From assembly GCA_035948315.1 (NCBI GenBank), contig DASZJG010000058.1, positions 291,118-355,117 on the forward strand: 64,000 nucleotides of DNA. Reading direction: 5' to 3'. A program made the position numbers and the translations under genes. Of this stretch, positions 18,561-28,400 are shown one piece after another; position 1 is the stretch's first letter; each line of letters begins with the position of its first letter. Below the pieces are notes generated by a model. That model was not told the origin of the DNA. It searched no databases and worked only from the letters and a program-made list of their open reading frames with translations. Source of the DNA: CAJCJE01 sp035948315. Its GTDB lineage: Bacteria; Actinomycetota; Actinomycetes; Mycobacteriales; Pseudonocardiaceae.

Positions 18561-18933
18561 CGAAACGGCCGACCGCGACAAAGGCAGCGAGCAACAGCAG
18601 GATCACGTTGACGGGCAAGGGCCGCCGGTCGTTGTTGCTCAGGTTCAGCCGCAGCGCGCCGATCTGCACCACGACAAGGCCGACCGCGGCGATCGGAGTA
18701 AGAATCCGCGCGATGCCGGTCAGCTCCGGCAGAATCAGGCCGAGCACACCGAGGATCTCCACCACGCCGATCGTCTTCACGGCCAGGTCCGAACTGTCCT
18801 TCATCCAGTCGAAGTTGCCGGTCGCCACCAGCTTCTCGCGTGACTGCACAACCTTCATCCCGCCGGTGGCCAGGTAAGCCAGCGCGAGAATGCCTTGCAC
18901 GGACCACAGCGCGATGTTCACGGAATCCCCCAT
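18553..18933 (-). CDS. DoxX-like small membrane protein
   Basis: 126 aa with four hydrophobic segments and the DoxX-family pattern (LAYLATGGMKVVQSREKL, VVEILGVLGLILP). DoxX-like proteins are often associated with quinol or redox membrane processes, but the biochemical role is unclear. The ATG at 18933 gives the full family length. It overlaps the 3' end of the P450 gene by 8 bp in convergent orientation. It may belong to the terpenoid cluster because of its position; that is inference. Confidence 0.8.
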   Translation of the reverse strand: MGDSVNIALWSVQGILALAYLATGGMKVVQSREKLVATGNFDWMKDSSDLAVKTIGVVEILGVLGLILPELTGIARILTPIAAVGLVVVQIGALRLNLSNNDRRPLPVNVILLLLAAFVAVGRFVS

Positions 18934-19096
18934 CCTGAAGCGTCGCGCTCATTCTAGAGGCTTCGCGCCCCGCAAGTCACCGTTTGCGCACAAGGTAATT
19001 CAGCCGCGTCCACTCCGTACTGAATTCACCCGCCTGAGATACGGGCTTCGAAGCCGTCAAGCAGAAAATCGAGTCCGGCCCGGAAATTCTGTTGCC

Positions 19097-20590
19097 TCAT
19101 GCATCATCCGCGGCCCCGGCACACTGCCGGTCCGCGCGACCCACGTCGGCGTCGCAGCCGTGTCGTCTCCGCGACTCGGTGCGGACGCGACGGGCGTGCC
19201 AGATCATTCCGGTCGTGCTGATGAGTAAGGCCGGTACCGCGGTGACCGCGGCAGCGGTGATGGCCCAGCGGTAGGCGTCCACCCCCGTGTGAGTGGCCTG
19301 GGCGGTGAACACCGAGGCCACGACGCCGAGGATGACACCGCTGCCGACCTGGAACGAAGCGATGAACAGCCCTGACGCGATTCCTCGTTCCTCGGGGCGA
19401 ACGCCTGCGACGGCTGCGATATTCGCGGCGGTGTAGCTCATGGTGTAGCCGACGCCCATGACCAGGGAGGCAAGGGCGAACACCAGCAGGTTGTCGAGGT
19501 TGCCGAGCTGGAGGGTCCAGACGTAGCCGGCGAGTACGAGCAGGATGCCCGCCGACGCGATCGGCCACGGACCGATCCTTCCGACGAGGCCAGACCACCG
19601 CCGTGCGGTGGCCAGGGCCACCAGGCTATTGGGCACGAACACCAGGCCCACGGCAATCGGTGACCAGTGCTCGACGTTCTGCAAGAACAGGGTGGCGATG
19701 AACTGCCAGCCGACATAGCCGCCCTGGAGCAAGAAGAGGAAGATGTTCGCTGCGGACAGTCCCGGCGTGGCAAAGATTTCGAGCCGCACAAGCGGCACCC
19801 GCCGTGTCCGCTGCATCCAGACGAAGACTGCCAGAAGCAACAACGACGCCACTAACGAGGCGACGGTGATGTCGTCGCCCCAACTCGTCGCCGAGGCGCG
19901 ACTGACACCGTAGACCAGGACCATCAGCCCGGCCGTTATCACAACCGCGCCAAGCCAATCGACCGATTCCCGCCCTTGCCGGGGTCGCGGCTGGTCAGTC
20001 GGCAGGACGCATGCGGCGCCAGCCGCGGCGAGCAACGCCAGCCCGGCAGGGATCAGGAGCACGAGCCGCCAGGTGACGGTGGCAAGCAGCCCGCCGAGCA
20101 CGAGTCCCGAAGTGAAACCCACAGCGGCCATCGACAGATACGTGCCCAGAGCCCGGTTGCGTGCAGACTCGTCCTCATGGACGTGCAGCAGGATCGCCAG
20201 CGAGACCGGGCTGCTGAAGGCCGCGGCGATGCCTTTGGCAAGCCGGGCGGCGATCAGCACCCAACCGGCCGTGGCGGCCCCACCGACGGCACTGACCGCC
20301 GCGAACACGACGACAGAGCCAATCAACAAGCGTTTACGGTTGACCACATCAGCCAGCCGCCCTCCGAGGAGCAAGAACCCGCCGTATCCGAGCACATAGG
20401 CGGTGACGACCCACTGAAGCGCATCCGGCGACATGCCCAGCTCCCGCTGGATACGCGGCAGGGCAGGCCCCATCGCGGCCACGTCGTAGGCATCGATGAA
20501 CTGCACGGCACACACGATCACCAACAGGACGCGTCTGGACAGCGCGCGTGAACTCGATGCCGGCTCCGTTCGGCGGCGAGAGGACGTCAT
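19097..20590 (-). CDS. MFS drug-efflux transporter (DHA2/EmrB-QacA type)
   Basis: 497 aa from the ATG at 20590. About 14 transmembrane segments are visible. Motif A is LLLGGRLADVVNRKRLLIG, and motif C-like glycine-rich helix VGFTSGLVLGGLLA follows. The first helix QFIDAYDVAAMGPALPRIQ is typical of actinobacterial drug exporters. It lies 28 bp downstream of the SDR gene on the same strand, so the two form an operon divergent from a MarR regulator. It could export the neighbouring cluster's product, but it carries its own regulator and may be an independent resistance unit. A longer start at 20644 falls in the SDR gene. Confidence 0.9.
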   Translation of the reverse strand: MTSSRRRTEPASSSRALSRRVLLVIVCAVQFIDAYDVAAMGPALPRIQRELGMSPDALQWVVTAYVLGYGGFLLLGGRLADVVNRKRLLIGSVVVFAAVSAVGGAATAGWVLIAARLAKGIAAAFSSPVSLAILLHVHEDESARNRALGTYLSMAAVGFTSGLVLGGLLATVTWRLVLLIPAGLALLAAAGAACVLPTDQPRPRQGRESVDWLGAVVITAGLMVLVYGVSRASATSWGDDITVASLVASLLLLAVFVWMQRTRRVPLVRLEIFATPGLSAANIFLFLLQGGYVGWQFIATLFLQNVEHWSPIAVGLVFVPNSLVALATARRWSGLVGRIGPWPIASAGILLVLAGYVWTLQLGNLDNLLVFALASLVMGVGYTMSYTAANIAAVAGVRPEERGIASGLFIASFQVGSGVILGVVASVFTAQATHTGVDAYRWAITAAAVTAVPALLISTTGMIWHARRVRTESRRRHGCDADVGRADRQCAGAADDA

Positions 20591-20618
20591 GACCGCGAGC
20601 AACCGTTGGCCGGGTCCG

Positions 20619-21371
20619 TTAGAGCAGCGCCCCGCCGGTCGCATCGACGGTCTGGCCAGTCACCCAGCCCGCGTCACCCGAGACCAGGAACGCGACCACC
20701 CCGGCAACGTCATCGGGGACCCCAACCCGAGCCAGCGGTGAGCGAGCCGCGGTCGCAGCCCGTGCCGCCTCATCGGCGCGCAGCCACCAGGCGTTGAGGT
20801 CAGTGTCGATCGCACCCGGATTGACCGCGTTGACCGTGATCGCGCGTGGCCCGAGGTCCTTGGCGAGCGTCGCGGTGAACACGTCGATCGCCGCCTTGGT
20901 CATCGCGTACGCGATCAGCCCTGGATCGGTGTGGCCAAGGGTGTAGCTGGTCGAGACGTTCACGATCCGACCGCCGTCGCGCAGGCGACCCAGCCCGAGC
21001 TGGGTGACGAAGAACGGCGCCCTGGTGTTGACCGCGAACAGCCGGTCGAAGCTCTCCTGGGTCGCATCGACGATCCCGCCCAGCTCCGCGATGCCGGCGT
21101 TGTTGACCAGGATGTCCAGCCCGTCGGCAGATGCGTCGAACGCCGACCACAACCTCTCAGCGTCACCGGCGACACCCAGTTCGCCCCGCACGGTGAAGGC
21201 CGAACCGCCGGCAGCCTCGATCGCCGCGACCGTCTGCTCGGCCGCCTCCTGGTCGCTGTTGTAGTGCACCCCGACACGAGCGCCGTCGCGGCCCAGTCGG
21301 TCGGCGATCGCCCGCCCGATCCCGCGGCTGCCTCCCGTGACCAGCGCCGTCTTGCCTGTCAGTGTGCTCAC
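20619..21371 (-). CDS. Short-chain dehydrogenase/reductase
   Basis: 250 aa from a GTG at 21371, preceded by GGAAGGAAG. Classical SDR signatures: TGGSRGIG cofactor motif, NNAG, an active-site region NVSTSYTLGHTDPGLIAYAMTK with the Y-x-x-x-K pair, and NAVNPGAIDTDL. The Arg after the first glycines suggests NADPH. Similar to FabG-like oxidoreductases; the substrate is unknown. It is first in a two-gene unit with the MFS transporter and divergent from the MarR gene, which probably controls both. Confidence 0.9.
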   Translation of the reverse strand: MSTLTGKTALVTGGSRGIGRAIADRLGRDGARVGVHYNSDQEAAEQTVAAIEAAGGSAFTVRGELGVAGDAERLWSAFDASADGLDILVNNAGIAELGGIVDATQESFDRLFAVNTRAPFFVTQLGLGRLRDGGRIVNVSTSYTLGHTDPGLIAYAMTKAAIDVFTATLAKDLGPRAITVNAVNPGAIDTDLNAWWLRADEAARAATAARSPLARVGVPDDVAGVVAFLVSGDAGWVTGQTVDATGGALL

Positions 21372-21445
21372 GGTCTCGCTTCCTTCCCGGTATATCGACG
21401 GTTGACGGCCGACCAACGGTCCGAGCGTCATCCGCACCATATAGA

Positions 21446-21496
21446 TCAAGCTTCAATGATTCAAGCTCGAAGCAAATGTGAATCGTTGAAGCTTGA
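21446..21496. promoter_or_regulatory. Inverted-repeat operator between SDR and MarR genes
   Basis: The 17-bp arm TCAAGCTTCAATGATTC (21446-21462) is repeated inverted at 21480-21496 with one mismatch, separated by 17 bp. The left arm lies inside a shorter palindrome of the form CTTnAATnATTnAAG (21450-21464). The site is AT-rich against its surroundings and lies between the two divergent starts, where both promoters must be. It is the probable binding site of the adjacent MarR regulator. Confidence 0.65.
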
Positions 21497-21518
21497 CCGA
21501 ACACGGTAAGATCGGCAT

Positions 21519-21965
21519 GTGGCCAAGGTGCGAAGCGAGGCGGTTAGAGAGCTGTGCGGGCTCGTCAATGAGCTGGCCCAGCGCATCAGCGATCACGTCG
21601 GCACCTGCGCTTCCACGCTCGACTTGACCGAGGCCCAGGCGGTCGCCCTCAGGGAGCTGACCGGGCCGATGACCTCGCGCGAGCTGGCACGACGCATGTC
21701 CTGCGAGCCGTCCAACGTCACCTACGTCGTTGACCGACTCGCCCGCCTCGACCTCGTCGAACGTCAGCCGCACCCACACGACCGGCGAGCCAAGCAGCTC
21801 GTGCTCACCGAATGCGGAACCAAAGTCCGCGAAGACCTCCTTGCAACACTCGTCGTGGACTCCCCCCTGGAAGGACTCACCGCTGGCGAACAGCGGCAGC
21901 TCCACGACCTCTTGGTGCGCGCCATCAACGATTCCCCAAACCCCAAGACCCGCACTCGGCAATAA
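21519..21965 (+). CDS. MarR family transcriptional regulator
   Basis: 148 aa from a GTG at 21519. It has the winged helix-turn-helix of MarR proteins: LTGPMTSRELARRMSCEPSN, then VTYVVDRLARLDLVERQPH and the wing DRRAKQLVLTECG. Dimerisation helices flank it. MarR repressors often control a divergent efflux or detoxification operon and release DNA on binding a small ligand. Here the divergent unit is an SDR plus an MFS exporter, and a strong inverted repeat lies between them. Ligand unknown. Confidence 0.9.
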   Translation: MAKVRSEAVRELCGLVNELAQRISDHVGTCASTLDLTEAQAVALRELTGPMTSRELARRMSCEPSNVTYVVDRLARLDLVERQPHPHDRRAKQLVLTECGTKVREDLLATLVVDSPLEGLTAGEQRQLHDLLVRAINDSPNPKTRTRQ

Positions 21966-22085
21966 CCGCGATCTGGACCGGCTCTCGCGCTCCGGCCGCT
22001 CGATCCTGTCTATCCGGTGATACAACGGCAGGCCAGCGCATCCGGCCGAATTCGGACGCGATGGAGGCTCCATCGGCGCGACGTG

Positions 22086-22127
22086 ACGGAGCCGAAGAAG
22101 TCCCCGGAAGGACCTCCTCGGCTCCGT
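22086..22127. terminator. Hairpin terminator between convergent genes
   Basis: The 10-bp arm ACGGAGCCGA (22086-22095) pairs perfectly with TCGGCTCCGT (22118-22127) around a 22-base loop. It lies between the end of the MarR gene and the end of the convergent FG-GAP protein gene, so it may serve both. Confidence 0.6.
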
Positions 22128-22156
22128 TCGCGTGGCTGTCGACCGATACCGGCCGG

Positions 22157-25100
22157 TCAGCTCAGCTGGGTAGGGCTGCCCGCGATCGCTCCGTCCAGCT
22201 TCGACGTGGTGGCCAGTGGTGCGGCGCCACCGCTGGTGGACTGGCCCGCGTAGTAGTACAACTCTCCGGCGGGAGATTCCGCGTACAGCCCGGGATAGCC
22301 GCTCGCGGTGAGGTCACCGGACGAAGCCAGCAGCGGGTAGGTGCCGGTGCTGAACTCGCCCGCCGAGCCGATCCGGGTGCCCGAGGTGGGCGCGCCCAGA
22401 TACGTGGGCAGACCGTTGGCGTCCGGCGCGAGTGAGTAGCTGTACAGGTCACCGGTCCCGGTGTCGGTGCCGGTGTCGCGTGCCCACAGGGTGGGCACAC
22501 CACCGACGGTGCCCGGTGCCACCAGGGTCATGTTCTCCCAGCCGGTGCCCAGCAGCACCGGAGCGGACAGCGTGTTGCCGTACTCGCCGTGGTAGAGCCA
22601 GAGATCGCCGGACTCGACGGTGAGCAGGTCGGGTAGGCCGTGGTCGCCGGTCACCCCGGAGTACACGTCGCCGGGCGCGAGCAGGGAGGTCACCTCCGAC
22701 CAGTTGGCATTGTCGTAGCCGGTGCAGTTACCGGCATTGTCCGCGGTTGCCGCGCAGCTCGGTTTACCGAGTGGGGTGGCATTGTTGGTGGGGTTGGTGA
22801 ACTGCATGGAGGTGGTGCTGCTGTTGTTGATGTACAGGTAAACGTTGGTGCCTTTGTGCGCGAACAGGTCGTCGACGGCCTGCCCGCTCATCGAACCCCG
22901 GTGGGTGATCTGGAAGGTGTTCCAGCCGGTGGCGTCCGGGCTGTCCGCCGGGATGGACGCCGTGACCGGGGTGGTCGACGGGTCGGTGTCGCCGGGGTAG
23001 AGCAACAGATTGCCGGCGCTGTTGGTGCCGAGCAGGTCGGGCACGCCCCCACCGTTGATGTCTCCCGGGCTGACCTTGCTGCTCGGGTTCCACGGCGCGT
23101 AGAACTCGTACTGCCGCTCGGTCGACACGTTTCCGGCCGCGTCGACCGCTTCCACGTACAGGATGTTGGTGCCCCACTGCGCCGGGGTCAGCGACACACT
23201 GTCGGTGGCCTGCGTCCCCGTGCTCGTGGTGGTTGTACTGCTCGGCGTCACGGTGCCGCAGGTGTTCGGGCTGGTGGTGGCGTTGCACGGCAGGGGCGAG
23301 TTCAGCGAGTACTCGAAGTGCGCGACGCCACTGGGTCCGAGGCACTTGGCCGCGCAGGTGGCGGCCGGGTTCGGGTCGGTCGCGGTGAAGGTGAACGTGC
23401 CGGCCTGGCCGGCGTACACCACCGGGGAGGGGGTCGCGCTGCCCGACGGCGGGAACTGCGTCGAACTTACCGCCGCCTCGGTCGGCGGGGTGGTGTCCAC
23501 GTTGAAGTGGCAGTCGGGGGCGTCACCGGAATACAGGTGGCTGTCGTACGCGTTGATCCGCCAGCCGTACTGGTGGCCATCCTTGAGCACCACGCCGACG
23601 TAGGGGTTGACCGTGGTGCCGGTGGCGACGTACGCGGAGACCGGACTGGACACCACGTTCGAGCCGACCGGGTTGTTGGACGCCATGTTGTCCCACATGG
23701 TGTACTCGCCGCGCACGTTCTCGCCGACGATGTTGGACTCGAGTTTGGCGTCCAGCCGCACATCGCTGCTGGCTCCATTGTCCACTGTGGTGGTCGCGCC
23801 GATCCAGCCGTAGGAGCCGCTGCCGCAGCCGTTGTCCACCGCACCATTGAGCTGTGCGGCGGGCGTGGTCGTTGTGTCGCTCGGTTTGTCGGGCGCGATG
23901 TCGAACACGGTGGTAACGGACGGGTTGACGGCGAATCGCATGAACCCGCAGTTGTACTGGCTGGACGGGCTGCACTGGGACTGGCCGAGCAGATCCTCGT
24001 CGCCAACCAGGCCGAACGTCCACTGTGTGTAGTTGTGCGCCGCGGTTGTGCCCATCGCGCCGGTGACGGTGAAGCTCACGTCCTGCGAACCGCACCACGC
24101 GGTCTTCACGTTCTGGGTGTACAGGTTGTGCTGGATACCCGGCATGGTGTTCCATCGGGTGGACGAACTGATCCCGTCGGTCCAGTCGAGGGTGACCGGC
24201 CAGGTGTCCGCGCAGGTATGGTCCGAGCCGTATGTCTCGACGAGCAGCAGCGTGGCCGAGTACACGGTCATCGACGAGTTCAGGTTGCCGGTGTTGATCT
24301 CGTAGTAGCTGCGGTAGAGACCGCCGCACGGATCGCCGGAGTTCTGGTAGCCGATCCCCTCGCCGTTGGTCTGCGCGACGTCATAGTTGTTGTAGCTGGG
24401 GCAGCCCTGCTGCAACTCGGTGTAGTTCTCGGTGCCGCTGGACGCCGGGTTCACCACCGGGTCGAGGTAGATCGGGAACGCACTGGACCGCGCGGACAGC
24501 AGCGCCTGGTCGGGCGTGAGCAGTACGCCGCCCGCGTCCACCCGCAGCCCGATGCCCGCGGTGTGCGCGCCGGCGCCCGGTCCATCCACAGTGGATGGAT
24601 GGGTGGCGGAGGTGGTGGTGGAGTCCCACATGGTCGGGGCCGGGGCGGTGAACGCCAGGGCCCCGCCGCGGCGGGTGGCGACGAGGCTTCCTGCCACGTC
24701 GGCGTGCAGGGTCAGGCCGGTGCTGGTGGTGCGCAGCCGCAGTGCGCGCAGCGCCGGATCGGCCGCGGCCGCGGCGGTGCGCACGATCAGGACCTCGCTA
24801 AAGCCGCCCTGTTGGGTGGTGGTGAGCGCGAGGTCCACGCCGGGCAGGACGTCGTGGAACGTCGCGGTGGGGCCGGACACCGTTGGCGTGGGCAGGGTGA
24901 ACGGCATCGAGAAGGACAGCTTGTCGCCGGTGGTGTCGGTCAGCGTGACCAGCGGGCCGATGCCGCCGCCGGAGACCAGCACCGGGGAGGTGGTGGCCGC
25001 CGGCTGGTAGTGGCCGTCGGCGGTGCGGTGCAGGCCGGCGTCCAACGGCACCCAGGATCCGTTGCGGTACAACCGGACCGGCTGCGCGTTGCTGGTGGTG

Positions 25101-25351
25101 GTGAATGTGCCATCCGGATCGGCCACCGTGCTGGACGTGGCTGTCGTCTTCGACGGGACGGCCACCCGCTGGTGGGAGGCCACGGCCGTGAGTGAAGCCT
25201 GGCGCAGTGCGGCATTGGGCGCGGACTGGGTGGTGTGGAAGGGTGCGGCGGTCGCGGCCGGTGCGGCCGGCAGGGTGAGCAGGCCGGCGGCGAGCACCGC
25301 GACGCCGAGCGCCCGGCTGGATCTGCGCAACGGCAAGGATAATCTGTTCAA
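22157..25351 (-). CDS. Large secreted protein with DNRLRE-like region and FG-GAP repeats
   Basis: 1,064 aa. A signal peptide (RRSSRALGVAVLAAGLLTLP, Ala-rich cleavage region) covers roughly residues 1-36. An N-terminal region found in actinobacterial wall/RHS-associated proteins follows (RLYRNGSWVPLDAGLHR). Residues ~300-470 contain several Cys and resemble DNRLRE-type modules. An Ig-like segment begins near residue 650. The C-terminal ~280 residues hold FG-GAP/VCBS-like repeats (PDLLGTNSAGNLLLYPGD, PDLLTVESGDLWLYHG), probably a beta-propeller. It has no enzymatic motif that I can see. It lies directly downstream of the RHS gene but beyond a strong terminator, so it is probably transcribed separately. 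A surface or secreted partner of the RHS protein is plausible. Confidence 0.8.
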   Translation of the reverse strand: MNRLSLPLRRSSRALGVAVLAAGLLTLPAAPAATAAPFHTTQSAPNAALRQASLTAVASHQRVAVPSKTTATSSTVADPDGTFTTTSNAQPVRLYRNGSWVPLDAGLHRTADGHYQPAATTSPVLVSGGGIGPLVTLTDTTGDKLSFSMPFTLPTPTVSGPTATFHDVLPGVDLALTTTQQGGFSEVLIVRTAAAAADPALRALRLRTTSTGLTLHADVAGSLVATRRGGALAFTAPAPTMWDSTTTSATHPSTVDGPGAGAHTAGIGLRVDAGGVLLTPDQALLSARSSAFPIYLDPVVNPASSGTENYTELQQGCPSYNNYDVAQTNGEGIGYQNSGDPCGGLYRSYYEINTGNLNSSMTVYSATLLLVETYGSDHTCADTWPVTLDWTDGISSSTRWNTMPGIQHNLYTQNVKTAWCGSQDVSFTVTGAMGTTAAHNYTQWTFGLVGDEDLLGQSQCSPSSQYNCGFMRFAVNPSVTTVFDIAPDKPSDTTTTPAAQLNGAVDNGCGSGSYGWIGATTTVDNGASSDVRLDAKLESNIVGENVRGEYTMWDNMASNNPVGSNVVSSPVSAYVATGTTVNPYVGVVLKDGHQYGWRINAYDSHLYSGDAPDCHFNVDTTPPTEAAVSSTQFPPSGSATPSPVVYAGQAGTFTFTATDPNPAATCAAKCLGPSGVAHFEYSLNSPLPCNATTSPNTCGTVTPSSTTTTSTGTQATDSVSLTPAQWGTNILYVEAVDAAGNVSTERQYEFYAPWNPSSKVSPGDINGGGVPDLLGTNSAGNLLLYPGDTDPSTTPVTASIPADSPDATGWNTFQITHRGSMSGQAVDDLFAHKGTNVYLYINNSSTTSMQFTNPTNNATPLGKPSCAATADNAGNCTGYDNANWSEVTSLLAPGDVYSGVTGDHGLPDLLTVESGDLWLYHGEYGNTLSAPVLLGTGWENMTLVAPGTVGGVPTLWARDTGTDTGTGDLYSYSLAPDANGLPTYLGAPTSGTRIGSAGEFSTGTYPLLASSGDLTASGYPGLYAESPAGELYYYAGQSTSGGAAPLATTSKLDGAIAGSPTQLS

Positions 25352-25411
25352 CGCGTGTCCACTCTGTCGATAAATTGATGGCGTCGATGAGTTCGACGGG
25401 TGAGCGGGGTC

Positions 25412-25440
25412 GGGCGGGCCACGGGGACCGTGGCCCGCCC
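25412..25440 (-). terminator. Strong hairpin terminator downstream of the RHS gene
   Basis: A perfect 13-bp GC-rich stem, GGGCGGGCCACGG against CCGTGGCCCGCCC, with a 3-base loop. It lies 36 bp beyond the RHS stop and before the next gene on the strand, so it should separate the two transcripts. Confidence 0.8.
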
Positions 25441-25475
25441 TTGGTCGGACTGGACCGGGGCCGGATCTGGTGGGG

Positions 25476-28400
25476 CTAAAGCAGGCCGAGGAGGTCGTCC
25501 AGCGGGCTGAGCAGGCCGCTCATGCCGCCTCGGCCATAGATCGCACTGTGCGTCAGCGTGCCGTTCACCCAGGTCTGGTCACGCATTCGCTCGAAGCCGG
25601 GCACCGAGTTCATGCCGCCGAAGGACGCCATGTCCGACTGCGCCAGGAAAGTCGGCGACTCACCCCGCGTGTAGCGGATGACCTCCAGACTCGGATAGGC
25701 CATGCCGGAATCGTGCACGGTGGTGCGTGAACCCCGGCTGGTGATGGTGAGCGTCCCGATCACCGCGCAACACGGCGTGATGCTGTTGAGGCCGTGATAG
25801 GTGAGCGAGATTCCGTCCGGAGTGATCGTGGGACTGATCATGTTTCCCTCGGTCGCGGAGTCGGTGTTGCCGAAGGTGATCGGCCGGGCCGGTACCATGG
25901 TGGGGCCGCGCACGACGTTCGTGATCACGTCGGCGTGCGTGTGGGTCGACTGATCGACCCCCACCACCGGACCTATTTCGTAGTGCGACGGGGCGACGAT
26001 GAAGCGGACGTCGCCGGTCTCGGTGTCCCACACCATCACCATGCGCGATGACGCGTTGGGGTCGGTGCTGAAGCCGCGGTCGTCGCCGGTCACGCCGTAA
26101 CTGGGGACCGCGATGTGTTGTGGGATGTAGAAGCGGGCCACGATGATGCCGCCGTTGAACTTGAACTTGTCATGCAGTCGCACCTCCTGGTATCCCGGCG
26201 GCAGCGTATTGCCGAAGTAGTCCTTGATGACCTGATCGACCCCGTCGTTGGTGCTTCCGCTGCCTGCGGTCGACGTGCTACCGCCGTTGTTGGTGGTGGG
26301 CGGTGGGGTGATGCAGGTGCTGGGGCCGTCGGTGCACAGCAGGATGCGCTGGCCGGTCGGGTCGCTGTGGCTGGTCGGGTTGTCGCCTGAGTAGGTGTAG
26401 CCGCCCATCTGGTTCGGGTCACCGGTCTCCAACACCGGGTCGACCTGGAGGAAGCGGCCGGTGACCGGGTCGTACTCGCGGGAGCCGAGCAGACTCAGGC
26501 CGGTGGTGGCGTCGGCAGGCTGGCCGACGTAGCCCCGGTTGTCCGCCCAGTTGACCGCGGTGCCGCGGGCGTTGCCGTACGGGTCGAAGTAGCGGCGGGT
26601 GATCGCCAGGCTGGACGCGTCGACGGTCTCCAGGTTGGTCGCCTGCGAGTTGGCCAGTTCGTAGGTGATGGCGCCGCTGGAGGAGCGGACCACGGTGGTG
26701 CCGTCAGGCGAGGCGTAGTAGCGCAGCCCCGACACCGTGTTGGCGGTGGTGTTGAGCACCAGTTCCTCCGCGCCGCCGTCCAGGTAGAGCGTGGTGGCGC
26801 CCGGATCGTGTTGCAGCAGCAGGGCACCATCGGCCGCGTAGGTGTAGCTGCTGGTGCTGGCCGTGCCGTTGGCGGTGGTGGTCACCGTCGCGGTCTCGCC
26901 GGTCGGGGTGTAGGTGAACGTCTCGTTGGGGCCGGCCGGGGGCGTGGCGCCGGTGGTGGCTGTGCTGCGGGACTTGGTGTTGCCCGTGGCGTCGTAGCCG
27001 TAGGTCACCGTCGCGGTGCCGCCGGACGTCGTGGTGGCCGCCGAGGTGATGGTGTCCGTCTGGGCGCTGCTCGCGGTCGCGTACGTGAGTTTCTGGGTGA
27101 TGTCGTCGGCGGTCACTCCGGCGGTGTTGTGCTGGGTCTCCCCGGAGCGGTCGCCGAGAGTGTCGTAGGAGTAGGACTGCCAGTACGGGGCGGGACCGCC
27201 GATGGTGGCTGCGGCCGGCGTCTGGGTTGTGCAGCCACCGACGCTGTCCACCTGGCCGCTGGCACCGACCGTGGTGCCGGCGGTGTCGCTCCACGCGGCG
27301 GTCAGCCGTTGCAGGTCGTCGTAGGCGTAGCACTGAAGGTCGGTGGCCCCGCCGCTCTGCGCGTCGGACACGGCGGTGACATCGCCTGCCTGGTTGTAGG
27401 CGTAGTCGTAGGTGTCCACGGCGCTGGAGTCGGGTTGCAGGTTCACGGTGTGCTGGGTGAGGTTGCTGGTCGCCGGGTCGTAGGCCGCGGTGACCACCAA
27501 CTGCTTGCCGTAGTTGCCGTAGGTGGTGCGCTGTAGTTGCCCGAACACGGTGTAGGTGTCGGTGTCCAGGTAGGCCGCGTTGCCGCCGAAGCCGAGCAGT
27601 TGGCCGTTCTCGTCGTAGGAGTAGTTCACCGTCTCGGCAGGCAGGCCGCCGTCGGCCGAGTAGCTGGTCGAGGCCAGTTCCGCGGTGTTGGCGGTATAGG
27701 TGTCGGAGGTGGTGTAGGTGCCGGCGAGTTTGCCCTCGGCGCCGGGAATGGTGATCGAGGTGCCGGTTGGCCGGTAGTCGGCCGTGTACCCGGTGACCGT
27801 CTGCACGTAGGCCGAGCCGGACGAGCCGGAGCCACCGGAGTAGGTGGTCGACGAGGTCGGGTAGCCCTTGGCGATGCTGTCGTAGGCCCACGAGGACAGT
27901 TCGTTCGCCGCGGCCACCGAGCCGGTGTACTCGGCCTCCTTGCGGTTGAGGGCGTCGTAGCTTGTGACCACGGTCTTGCCGCGTGCGTCCGTTGTGGAGG
28001 TCAGGTTGCCGTCGCCGTCGTAGCCGTAGGTGGTGGTGCCGGTGTAGGGGTCGGTCTGCGCGATCTTCTCGCCGAGCAGGTTGTAGGTATAGGACCAGGT
28101 GTTGGCGCCCTCGCTGACGTTGGCCTGTTTGCCGGTGGGCGTGTAGGTGTAGTCGATCACCGCGGCGTCGCTGGCCTTGCGGGAGGGCGCGGCCACGTCG
28201 CTGTAGGAGTAGCTGGCGGTCTTCTGGCCGAGCGCGTTGGTGAACACCGAGGTCGCGGTGCCGCCGGACATCGGAGTCACGTCGGTCTCGTCCGCGCCGG
28301 GATAGGCGGTCGAGGTCTGCCACTGCTTGATCGTGTCGGAGTAGAAGGTGGACGCGGTCGTGCGGCCCTGCCCGTCGAAGGTGGTCACCGTGGTGCCGGG

